A DNA stretch of 5,717 nt from Eubacteriales Family XIII. Incertae Sedis bacterium. GTDB taxonomy: Bacteria; Bacillota; Clostridia; Peptostreptococcales; Anaerovoracaceae. The notes beneath the pieces are model-generated. The model worked only from the letters and a program-made list of their open reading frames with translations, had not been told where the DNA came from and ran no database searches. The stretch lies in NCBI GenBank assembly GCA_031283865.1, contig JAITAX010000140.1:1-5717 (forward strand). The letters run 5' to 3'. The translations under genes were made by a program, and so were the position numbers. How positions within the stretch are numbered: the stretch's first letter is position 1; the number at the start of each line of letters is the position of its first letter. Shown here one piece after another: positions 1 to 5,717 of the stretch.

Positions 1-1249
1 AAACCATCTGGGCGACTACGGCACGCATTTCGGCAAGATGATCACAGCCTACCGCCGTTGGGGCTACCGGTCGGACGTGGAGCGGCAGCCGATCCGGAGC
101 CTACTCGCTTACTACACGCGATTCCACGAGGAAGCGGAGCGCGACCCCTCGCTCGAGGACGAAGCCAGACTCGCCTTCGCGCGGCTCGAACGCGGCGAGG
201 CGGAGGAGCACGCGCTGTGGCAGTGGTTCCGCGACGAGAGCCTGAAGGAGTTCAACCGCGTCTACGCAATGCTCGGCATAGGCTTCGATTCCTATGCGGG
301 CGAAAGTTTCTATTCGGACAAGATGGACCGCGTAATCGCGCTTTTGCGGGAGAAAGACCTGCTCAGGGAGTCCGAGGGCGCGCAGATCGTCGACCTTGCG
401 GCCTATGATATGCCGCCGGCTCTTATCACGAAGAAAGACGGTTCGACGCTCTACATCACGCGCGACATCGCGGCTGCGATCCACCGCAAGGAGCAATACG
501 GCTTCGACAAGAACCTCTACATCGTCGCATCGCAGCAAAACCTGCATTTCCGGCAGTGGATCAAGATCATCGAGCTTCTGGGTTTCGACTGGGCGGGCGA
601 CTGCGTACACATCCCGTTCGGACTTGTGAGCCTCGACGACGGGACGATGTCCACGCGCGCGGGCCGCGTCGTCTTCCTTGAGGACGTGCTGAACCGCGCG
701 ATTGAGCGGACGCGGGAGATCGTGATCGAAAAGAACGTGAATACGGACAACGTCGATGAAACGGCGCGGCAGGTCGGCGTCGGCGCCGTGATCTTTCAGG
801 AATTGTCGAACAACCGCATCAAGGACTACGTGTTCTCTTGGGACAAGATATTGAATTTCGACGGGGAGACGGGACCCTACGTCCAGTACAGCCACGCGCG
901 CGCGTCGAGCGTGCTGCGGCGGGACGAGGCCGCGCTCGCGGCCGCCCTCTCGCATACGGACGCGCGCCTGCTCTCTTTTTTGGAAAGCGAAAGCGCTTAC
1001 GCGCTCGCGAAGCTGATCTACGGCTTTCCGGGGGCGGTGCGCGAGGCCGGCGAGAAGTACGAGCCCTCGGTCGTGACGCGGCACGTCGTGGACGTCGCGC
1101 AAGCTTTCAACAAATTCTATCACGACGAGCGCATTCTGGCGGACGACGAGACCGAGAAGCGGGCGAAGCTCGCCCTCACGTTCGCGGCGAAGCAGACGAT
1201 CAAGAACGGACTGACGCTGCTCGGCATGGCCGCGCCGGAACGCATGTGA
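1..1249 (+). CDS. argS: Arginyl-tRNA synthetase, 3' part (5' end outside window)
   Basis: Class I aminoacyl-tRNA synthetase that charges tRNA-Arg with arginine using ATP, in the cytoplasm. The reading frame is open from base 2, beginning NHLGDYGTHFGKMI, the conserved ArgS segment downstream of the HIGH motif. The ATG at base 38 is therefore internal, and the N-terminal domain plus HIGH lie upstream of the window. About 415 residues are visible. The catalytic domain contains WQWFRDESLKEFNRVY, and the KMSKS-equivalent loop reads DGTMSTRAGR (bases 638-667). The DALR-type anticodon-binding domain begins near GETGPYVQYSHAR (863-901) and ends in the typical GMAAPERM C-terminus. The KMSKS loop has Thr where clostridial ArgS usually has Lys and Ala after the Arg; the TRAG form also occurs in other bacterial ArgS, so activity is expected. 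The overall match is to Firmicutes-type ArgS. A 63-base gap separates it from the next gene, with no obvious terminator. Confidence 0.97.
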   Translation, partial: NHLGDYGTHFGKMITAYRRWGYRSDVERQPIRSLLAYYTRFHEEAERDPSLEDEARLAFARLERGEAEEHALWQWFRDESLKEFNRVYAMLGIGFDSYAGESFYSDKMDRVIALLREKDLLRESEGAQIVDLAAYDMPPALITKKDGSTLYITRDIAAAIHRKEQYGFDKNLYIVASQQNLHFRQWIKIIELLGFDWAGDCVHIPFGLVSLDDGTMSTRAGRVVFLEDVLNRAIERTREIVIEKNVNTDNVDETARQVGVGAVIFQELSNNRIKDYVFSWDKILNFDGETGPYVQYSHARASSVLRRDEAALAAALSHTDARLLSFLESESAYALAKLIYGFPGAVREAGEKYEPSVVTRHVVDVAQAFNKFYHDERILADDETEKRAKLALTFAAKQTIKNGLTLLGMAAPERM

Positions 1250-1312
1250 CGGCGGATAGAGCTTATTGGGGTTTGAATAGTTACAAACAATATGTAAACA
1301 GGGGGAAATACC
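1250..1312 (+). promoter_or_regulatory. AT-rich intergenic leader, possible promoter/operator
   Basis: This is the only real gap between genes and is clearly richer in A+T than its surroundings, especially 1261-1300. It contains a small dyad, TTACA (1281-1285) and TGTAA (1293-1297) separated by 7 bases, and an overlapping weaker pair, GTTTG (1271-1275) and CAAAC (1284-1288). A poor sigma-70-like pair is possible: TTGGGG at 1266 and TATGTA at 1291 with a long 19-base spacer. No T-tract terminator for argS is visible. Either a weak promoter for the downstream genes sits here or the genes are read through from argS. The assignment rests on composition and position only. Confidence 0.3.
1300..1306 (+). 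promoter_or_regulatory. Ribosome binding site of the radical SAM gene
   Basis: AGGGGGA lies 6 bases before the ATG at 1313. It is a G-rich Shine-Dalgarno variant rather than AGGAGG, but well placed, and it supports the 1313 start. Confidence 0.6.
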
Positions 1313-2185
1313 ATGCAGTACATAGGAAGCGTCTACAGACCGCCGAGTGAGGCGTACAGCTTGATCGTTCAGGTGACGCTTGGCTGCGCGCATAACGCTT
1401 GCACGTTTTGCAGCATGTTCAAGGACAAGCCTTTCAGCCTGCGCAGGGAAGAGGACATCTTTCAGGATTTCGAGGAGGCGCGGCGCGTGTACAGGCGCGT
1501 GGAGCGCATCTTTCTCGCGGACGGCGACGCGCTTGTCCTCAAGACGGATAAGCTTCTGCGCATCATGGACAAGATCAGGGCGCTCTTTCCGGAGTGTACG
1601 CGCGTCGGCATATACGGCTCGCCGCAGGATGTGCTGCGCAAGACGCGCGCGGAACTCGTTTCGCTGCGGGAGGCCGGGCTCGGCATCGTCTACATCGGCG
1701 CGGAATCCGGCAGCGACCGCGTGCTTGCGCAGGTCAAAAAGGGCGCGACGCGCGCGGAGATCATAGAGTCTATCGAAAAAACGGAGGACGCGGGGCTTCC
1801 TGCGTCTGTGACTTTCATCTCCGGGCTTGCGGGCCGGGACGGTCTGCGGGAGCACGCAATCGAATGCGGGACGATGATCTCACAGGCTTCCCCCTCGTAC
1901 ATCGGGCTTCTGACGCTGATCGTCGAGCCGCCGGCGCCGCTGTGCGCGGACATAGAAGCGGGGCGCTTCGCGCTGCTGTCGCCGACGGAGGTCGTGGAGG
2001 AAACGCGGCTTTTGCTGGAGCATACGGACGTCAGGCGGGACTGCGTGTTCCGCAGCAACCACGCCTCGAATTACGTGTCCCTGCGCGGCACGCTGCCGCA
2101 GGACAAGGCGCGTATGCTGGCGCAGCTCGACGCCGCGCTGCAGGACGCAGGCCTGCTCAAGGACGAGCGCTTTCGTATGCTGTAA
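1313..2185 (+). CDS. Radical SAM protein with CX4CX2C cluster motif, function unknown
   Basis: A 290-residue radical SAM superfamily protein, predicted to bind a [4Fe-4S] cluster and S-adenosylmethionine and to generate a 5'-deoxyadenosyl radical; the substrate is unknown. The cluster motif is Cys25, Cys30 and Cys33 in GCAHNACTFC, so the first spacing is four residues rather than the usual three. From memory, a clostridial family of COG1032-like proteins shares this spacing, the N-terminal RPPxEA segment (residues 9-14) and a C-terminal NHASNY...GTLPQDK segment (249-264). Residues 68-74 (LADGDAL) occupy the place of the SAM-binding GGE motif, and YIGAESGSD (127-135) fits the ribose-contacting strand. 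There is no auxiliary-cluster domain, B12 domain, signal peptide or membrane segment. The length and N-terminus look complete, and the ATG has a Shine-Dalgarno sequence. The next gene starts 22 bases downstream, so co-transcription with the TPR gene and iorAB is likely. The superfamily call is firm; any specific function would be a guess. Confidence 0.9.
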   Translation: MQYIGSVYRPPSEAYSLIVQVTLGCAHNACTFCSMFKDKPFSLRREEDIFQDFEEARRVYRRVERIFLADGDALVLKTDKLLRIMDKIRALFPECTRVGIYGSPQDVLRKTRAELVSLREAGLGIVYIGAESGSDRVLAQVKKGATRAEIIESIEKTEDAGLPASVTFISGLAGRDGLREHAIECGTMISQASPSYIGLLTLIVEPPAPLCADIEAGRFALLSPTEVVEETRLLLEHTDVRRDCVFRSNHASNYVSLRGTLPQDKARMLAQLDAALQDAGLLKDERFRML

Positions 2186-2197
2186 TGCCCTGTGCTT

Positions 2198-2202
2198 GGA
2201 GG
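2198..2202 (+). promoter_or_regulatory. Ribosome binding site fixing the TPR gene start at 2208
   Basis: GGAGG lies 5 bases before ATG 2208. An in-frame TTG at 2196 overlaps this site and cannot sensibly use it, so the ATG is the better start, giving a protein four residues shorter. Confidence 0.8.
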
Positions 2203-2207
2203 CGTTC

Positions 2208-3299
2208 ATGTCTGTATTCGATAAAAACATCGTCCGCTTGGGCCTGCCCAAGGGCTCCGATTCGCAGCGCGAGAAGCGGCCCGCACCCGTGGATTTCACG
2301 GCGCGGCGTGATCGCGTGGAAAAATACCTGAAGAAGTACGCGGCGCGTTATATATTCGACGTCTTTTCGGAGGATTTTTTGAGACGCGGCGGTCTGCATT
2401 TTATGCGAGACACGCCCATACCGCTGCGCGAGGAGGATTTGGAGGTCTTTCGCTCCGAGAAAGGCTTGTCCGCCATGCACATCGGGGAGAACATGGCCTG
2501 CGTCATGGGCGCGTCCCCCTCGTTTCCGCATACGGGATCCTATATCGAATTTCTGCGCCGCAGCTTAGGCGACCGGGCCGCCGCGGGGCTTGTCAAGGCG
2601 GCCAAGAACGCCGCGGAACAGGGGGATTACGACGAAGCCTGTCTGCGATTTCGCGCCGCGCTCTGCCTCGAGCCGCAAAACCTTGAGGCTATGTACGGCT
2701 ACGCGCGCATCTGCCGCGCGATGTACCTCGCGAGCGAGGACGGTGAGTATATCGGGCGTTTCAAGGCGGAGGCGCTGGAGTATTTCGAGCTGACGGCGGA
2801 GGCCTATCCGCGCTTCCCGCAGGCGCATTACTATCTCGGCTACGCCTATTTGAACATGGGCCTTTACCAAAAGGCGCAGTTGACGTGGCAGCGCTACCTC
2901 GAGCATTCTTCGCATCCGAAAGATCGCCGCGAGATCAAAGAGCGCGTGCGGCAGCTCGCCGATCCGCTTGAGATCGAGCGCGGATACAACGCGGTTCTCG
3001 CGGGGCGCTGCGCGGAGGGCCTCGCCGCCTTGGAACCATATCTTGCGAGCAGGTACAGCGACTGGTGGCCGCTCTATTATTACCTTGGCGCCGCCTATGC
3101 CGGCCTGGGCCGGGGGGCTGAGGCCGCGGATATGTTCAAGCGGGCCTTGAAGCTGAACCCCTCGCATGTCGAGAGCATGAAAGAGTTGGCGCATATATAC
3201 GAAATCGACGGGGAGGCTGAACTCTCCGCGAAATATCGCGAGAAAGCCGCGCTGATCGAGAGCGGCGGACACGCGCAGAGGAGTGAAGAAGATGAGTGA
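2208..3299 (+). CDS. Tetratricopeptide repeat protein with uncharacterised N-terminal region
   Basis: A 363-residue soluble protein with no signal peptide or hydrophobic segment, so probably cytoplasmic. Residues 1 to about 120 are charged and match no domain I recognise; this part holds a lysine/arginine-rich stretch (31-48) and a conserved-looking segment HIGENMACVMGASPSFPHTG (91-110). From about 125 onward it is helical TPR-like sequence. Clear units lie at about 129-162 (AAEQGDYDEACLRFRAAL...EPQN), 206-235 (HYYLGYAYLNMGLYQKAQLTWQRYL) and 288-321 (YYYLGAAYAGLGRGAEAADMFKRAL..NPSH), with degenerate units between and after them (about 165-200, 258-285 and 322-350). TPRs generally form protein-protein docking surfaces, so a scaffold, assembly or regulatory role is possible but not shown. 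Its stop codon lies inside iorA (8-base overlap), which suggests translational coupling to IorA. It starts 22 bases after the radical SAM gene. The TPR identity is confident; the function is unknown. Confidence 0.88.
   Translation: MSVFDKNIVRLGLPKGSDSQREKRPAPVDFTARRDRVEKYLKKYAARYIFDVFSEDFLRRGGLHFMRDTPIPLREEDLEVFRSEKGLSAMHIGENMACVMGASPSFPHTGSYIEFLRRSLGDRAAAGLVKAAKNAAEQGDYDEACLRFRAALCLEPQNLEAMYGYARICRAMYLASEDGEYIGRFKAEALEYFELTAEAYPRFPQAHYYLGYAYLNMGLYQKAQLTWQRYLEHSSHPKDRREIKERVRQLADPLEIERGYNAVLAGRCAEGLAALEPYLASRYSDWWPLYYYLGAAYAGLGRGAEAADMFKRALKLNPSHVESMKELAHIYEIDGEAELSAKYREKAALIESGGHAQRSEEDE
3279..3286 (+). promoter_or_regulatory. Ribosome binding site fixing the iorA start at 3292
   Basis: AGGAGTGA lies inside the end of the TPR gene. 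The AGGAG core ends 8 bases before ATG 3292. An alternative in-frame GTG at 3283 falls within the site itself, so the ATG is preferred, removing three residues (MKK). The location implies that ribosomes terminating on the TPR gene at 3299 are positioned to start iorA. Confidence 0.75.
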
Positions 3300-5082
3300 G
3301 AGAAAATTGCTTACGGGCAACGAAGCGGTGGCGCGCGGGGCCTGGGAAGCGGGTCTGCTGTTCGCGTCGGCCTATCCCGGAACGCCGAGCACGGAGATTC
3401 TGGAGAATTTGGCGCTCTATAAGGAGGACCTGTACTGCGAATGGGCGCCGAACGAAAAGGTGGCCCTCGAAGCGACCATAGGCGCTTCCATGGCCGGCGT
3501 GCGCTCGCTCGCCGCGATGAAGCACGTCGGCGTGAACGTGGCCGCAGACCCGCTGTTCACCTTTTCGTATACGGGCGTGAACGGCGGCTGCGTGCTGATT
3601 TCGGCGGACGATCCCGGTATGCACAGCTCGCAGAACGAGCAGGACAACCGCAACTACGCCGTCGCCGCGCACATCCCCATGCTGGAACCCGCGGACAGCG
3701 GGGAGGCGAAAGCGTTCACGGCGCTGGCTTTCGAGCTGTCCGAAACCTACGACTGCCCCGTGCTGCTGCGCCTGACGACGCGCATATGCCACAGCAAGAG
3801 CATCGTGACGCTCGGCGCGCGCGGCGCGGCGCCCGTGATTCCGTACAAGCGCAACATCGAAAAATACGTAGCCACGCCCGCGAACGCGAAGCATATGCGC
3901 GCGCGCGTGGCGGCGCGCGAAGCCGCGCTTGCGGCCTATGCGAACAGCGCGCCGATCAACACGGCGGAATACAACGGGCGCAAGATCGGCGTCGTCAGCG
4001 CGGGCGTCGCCTATCAGTACGCGCGGGACGCTTTCGGGGAGGAGGCTTCCTATCTGAAGCTCGGCATAACCTATCCGCTGCCGATCGAACGCGTGCGCGC
4101 TTTCGCCGCCGAGGTCGAAACGCTGTACGTCGTAGAGGAACTCGATCCCTATATGGAGCGGCAGCTCAAGGCCGCCGGGATCGCCTGCATCGGCAAGGAA
4201 CGCATACCCGAAGCGGGCGAACTCGACGCGGACATCCTGCGCAAGTCCGTGTTCGGCATCGCGCCGAAGACGCTGCGCGCGGATACGCCCGCCGTGCCGC
4301 GGCCGCCGTCCCTCTGCGCGGGCTGCCCGCACAGGGGGCTTTTCTACGTGCTGTCCAAGAAGAAGAACATCATGATTACGGGGGATATCGGCTGCTATAC
4401 CTTAGCCTCCGCGCCGCCGCTCTCCGCGATGGATTCCTGCTTCTGCATGGGCGGCGGCGTCAGCGCCGGTCACGGCGCGGCAGCCGCGTTCAAGCGCGTG
4501 GGCGCGCCGCAAAAAGTCGTGGCCGTCATCGGCGACTCCACTTTCTTTCACTCCGGCGTGACGAGCCTGATGAACGCCGTGTACAACAAGGGCGACAGCG
4601 TTTCCGTGATCCTCGACAACCGCACGACGGGCATGACGGGGCATCAGGAAAACCCCGGCACGGGCCGCACGCTCATGGGCGACGAAACGGCGGAGGTCGA
4701 CATTCCCGCGCTGTGCAAGGCAATCGGCGTGAAAGGCCAAAACATCTATATCGTGAATCCGCTGCTGCTCGCCGAAACGGAGGCCGCCGTGGACGACGCG
4801 CTTGCCAAGGACGAGCCAACGGTGATCATCGCGCGTTGGCCGTGCATTTTGAAACGCTTCAGCGCTGCGGACCGGGCGGAGTTCGACCTCTCCTCGAAGC
4901 GCTGCGTCATCGATCCCGCGCTGTGCGTCAAGTGCGGGCAGTGCGTGAAGACGGGTTGTCCGGCCATCTGTGCGGGCGAGGCGATCTCCATCGACGAGGC
5001 GAGCTGCACGGGCTGCGAGCTGTGCAGGCAGCTCTGTAAATTCGGCGCGATTGCGCTGCGCGCCGCAGGAGGTGAAGCATAG
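3292..5082 (+). CDS. iorA: Indolepyruvate:ferredoxin oxidoreductase, alpha subunit
   Basis: Large subunit of the IorAB enzyme: indole-3-pyruvate (and other aryl-pyruvates) + CoA + oxidised ferredoxin gives aryl-acetyl-CoA + CO2 + reduced ferredoxin. It is cytoplasmic and typically oxygen-sensitive. The 596 residues are of normal family length. Domains in order: an N-terminal pyruvate-oxidoreductase-type pyrimidine domain with SAYPGTPSTEI (26-36) and WAPNEKVALEA, whose Glu55 probably activates thiamine diphosphate; a middle domain (about 231-300, including VVEELDPY); the hallmark CAGCPHRG (342-349); and the thiamine-diphosphate-binding domain with GDIGCYTL (364-371) and GDS (414-416) through DNRTTGMTG (442-450). 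A C-terminal ferredoxin-like domain has Cys545, 548, 551 and 556, then Cys572, 575, 578 and 582, enough for two [4Fe-4S] clusters. The last cysteine is followed by Lys rather than the common Pro. It overlaps the TPR gene by 8 bases and abuts iorB, so the subunits are probably made together. Related 2-oxoacid oxidoreductases differ in architecture; the alpha/beta split with this fused ferredoxin domain is specific to Ior. Confidence 0.96.
   Translation: MSERKLLTGNEAVARGAWEAGLLFASAYPGTPSTEILENLALYKEDLYCEWAPNEKVALEATIGASMAGVRSLAAMKHVGVNVAADPLFTFSYTGVNGGCVLISADDPGMHSSQNEQDNRNYAVAAHIPMLEPADSGEAKAFTALAFELSETYDCPVLLRLTTRICHSKSIVTLGARGAAPVIPYKRNIEKYVATPANAKHMRARVAAREAALAAYANSAPINTAEYNGRKIGVVSAGVAYQYARDAFGEEASYLKLGITYPLPIERVRAFAAEVETLYVVEELDPYMERQLKAAGIACIGKERIPEAGELDADILRKSVFGIAPKTLRADTPAVPRPPSLCAGCPHRGLFYVLSKKKNIMITGDIGCYTLASAPPLSAMDSCFCMGGGVSAGHGAAAAFKRVGAPQKVVAVIGDSTFFHSGVTSLMNAVYNKGDSVSVILDNRTTGMTGHQENPGTGRTLMGDETAEVDIPALCKAIGVKGQNIYIVNPLLLAETEAAVDDALAKDEPTVIIARWPCILKRFSAADRAEFDLSSKRCVIDPALCVKCGQCVKTGCPAICAGEAISIDEASCTGCELCRQLCKFGAIALRAAGGEA
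5067..5075 (+). promoter_or_regulatory. Ribosome binding site of iorB
   Basis: AGGAGGTGA is a full-length complement of the 16S anti-Shine-Dalgarno end. It lies within the last codons of iorA, 7 bases before ATG 5083. This strong site, together with the abutting TAG/ATG, should keep IorB output matched to IorA. Confidence 0.85.
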
Positions 5083-5655
5083 ATGGAAACGAGAAATATT
5101 CTGCTTGTCGGCGTGGGCGGACAGGGGACCATATTGGCGAGCAAGATTCTGTCCGACGCGCTGCTCGAAAAGGGCTATGACGTGAAGATGTCAGAGATTC
5201 ACGGCATGTCGCAGCGCGGCGGCAGCGTCAGCACGCAGATACGCTTCGGCAAGAAAGTCTGTTCGCCGATCATCGGCATGGGCGAGGCGGACGTCATCGT
5301 CGCGTTTGAAAAGATGGAGGCCCTGCGCTGGTTCGAATATCTGAAACCCGGCGGCCGGATGGTTATAAACGATTTTGAGATAGCCTCCGCGCCGATACTG
5401 ATGGGGGCGGCGCGCTACCCCGAGGGCATCCTCGCGGAGCTTTCGGCCAAGGCCGACGTGTCCGTCTGCCGGGCCGCGGAGATCGCGGCGGAGCTGGGCA
5501 ACGCCAAGGCCATGAACATCGTGCTGCTCGGCGCCCTCGCAAGGGTCCTCGACCTCGGCGACGCGGATTGGAACGCGATGATTGCGAGAAACGTAAAGAA
5601 AGGTTTTGAAGCGCTGAACGCAAGGGCCTTTGAAGCCGGCGCAAAACAGGCATGA
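5083..5655 (+). CDS. iorB: Indolepyruvate:ferredoxin oxidoreductase, beta subunit
   Basis: Small subunit of IorAB, 190 residues and full length for the family. It is a pyruvate/ketoisovalerate oxidoreductase gamma-type domain: an N-terminal Rossmann-like glycine motif LLVGVGGQGTILASKIL (7-23), then the family signature SEIHGMSQRGGSVSTQIRFG (37-56), a VIVAFEKMEALRW strand-helix (71-83), and a C-terminal helical region with NIVLLGALARVL (145-156). In related oxidoreductases this domain associates with the thiamine-diphosphate subunit and helps form the CoA site; it carries no iron-sulfur cluster motif. The start codon follows directly on the iorA TAG stop. No gene for an aryl-acetyl-CoA user (ligase or ADP-forming synthetase) or an aromatic aminotransferase lies inside the window, so the rest of the pathway must be encoded elsewhere or downstream. 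Confidence 0.96.
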   Translation: METRNILLVGVGGQGTILASKILSDALLEKGYDVKMSEIHGMSQRGGSVSTQIRFGKKVCSPIIGMGEADVIVAFEKMEALRWFEYLKPGGRMVINDFEIASAPILMGAARYPEGILAELSAKADVSVCRAAEIAAELGNAKAMNIVLLGALARVLDLGDADWNAMIARNVKKGFEALNARAFEAGAKQA

Positions 5656-5717
5656 CGCCGCCGTCCGCGCGCGGCGCGAAGCCGGAACCGCCGCAGGGCG
5701 CGCGGGCGCAGACGGCC
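5652..5717 (+). CDS. Possible start of a further gene, cut by window end
   Basis: An ATG at 5652 overlaps the iorB stop codon (ATGA), a common arrangement for translationally coupled genes, and its frame stays open for all 22 codons to the window edge. The visible peptide, MTPPSARGAKPEPPQGARAQ and onward, is rich in Pro, Ala and Gly and matches nothing I recognise. There is no good Shine-Dalgarno sequence before it, only CAGG a few bases upstream. In GC-rich DNA 22 open codons are expected by chance, so this could equally be an untranslated spacer. A phenylacetate-CoA ligase gene often follows iorAB in anaerobes, but this peptide does not look like the start of one. Confidence 0.25.
   Translation, partial: MTPPSARGAKPEPPQGARAQTA

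Noticed and set aside
1281..1297. TyrR-box-like operator upstream of the operon
   Set aside because: The TyrR box is TGTAAA-N6-TTTACA; here the half-sites are in the reverse order (TTACA-N7-TGTAA), so it does not match.
101..1855. 584-codon open frame on the - strand
   Set aside because: It lies antisense to both argS and the radical SAM gene, crosses their junction, has arginine/leucine-rich sequence with no recognisable domain, and is explained by GC-rich codon bias on the coding strand.
3136..4332. 398-codon open frame on the - strand
   Set aside because: Antisense to the TPR gene end and iorA, with Arg/Ala/His-rich sequence and no motif; a shadow of GC-rich coding DNA.
3441..5039. 532-codon + strand frame nested within iorA
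   Set aside because: It is a +1/+2 frame shadow of the unmistakable iorA frame, with extremely Arg/Gly-rich composition and no domain.
5656..5676. GC-rich hairpin after iorB (CGCCGC / GCGGCG) as a terminator
   Set aside because: A 6-base stem with a 9-base loop and no following T-tract; such pairs are common by chance in this GC-rich sequence.
1..5717. Mobile element, CRISPR array, tRNA or rRNA gene
   Set aside because: No tandem repeats with spacers, transposase or integrase motifs, terminal inverted repeats, or tRNA-like conserved bases were seen; coding genes fill nearly all of the window.

Overview
The window is a compact, GC-rich (roughly 60% by eye) bacterial stretch in which every supported gene is on the + strand. 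Gene order is 3' part of argS, an uncharacterised radical SAM protein, an uncharacterised TPR protein, iorA, iorB, and possibly the first codons of a further gene. The clostridial (Firmicutes-type) look of ArgS, the strong GGAGG-type ribosome binding sites and the oxygen-sensitive, ferredoxin-linked IorAB enzyme point to an anaerobic, amino-acid-fermenting, GC-rich member of the Clostridia or a similar anaerobe. This placement is inference; there is no rRNA or other direct marker.

Layout: bases 1-1249 hold the C-terminal ~415 residues of arginyl-tRNA synthetase. A 63-base AT-rich gap follows, the only real intergenic space in the window; no T-tract terminator is visible and it may carry a weak promoter or operator. 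From 1313 on the genes are packed as one likely transcription unit. The radical SAM gene (1313-2185) is followed after 22 bases by the TPR gene (2208-3299). That gene overlaps iorA (3292-5082) by 8 bases. iorB (5083-5655) starts on the base after the iorA stop codon. An ATG overlaps the iorB stop in an ATGA arrangement and stays open to the window edge.

Function: IorA and IorB together form indolepyruvate:ferredoxin oxidoreductase. It oxidatively decarboxylates aryl-pyruvates, made by transamination of Trp, Phe and Tyr, to aryl-acetyl-CoA, CO2 and reduced ferredoxin. The radical SAM and TPR proteins have no assignable function. The tight spacing suggests they are co-expressed, and the TPR protein translationally coupled, with IorAB. 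No mobile element, CRISPR array, RNA gene or clear terminator was seen. Most of the window is ordinary metabolism; the points worth a second look are the radical SAM-TPR-iorAB linkage and the unexplained N-terminal region of the TPR protein.
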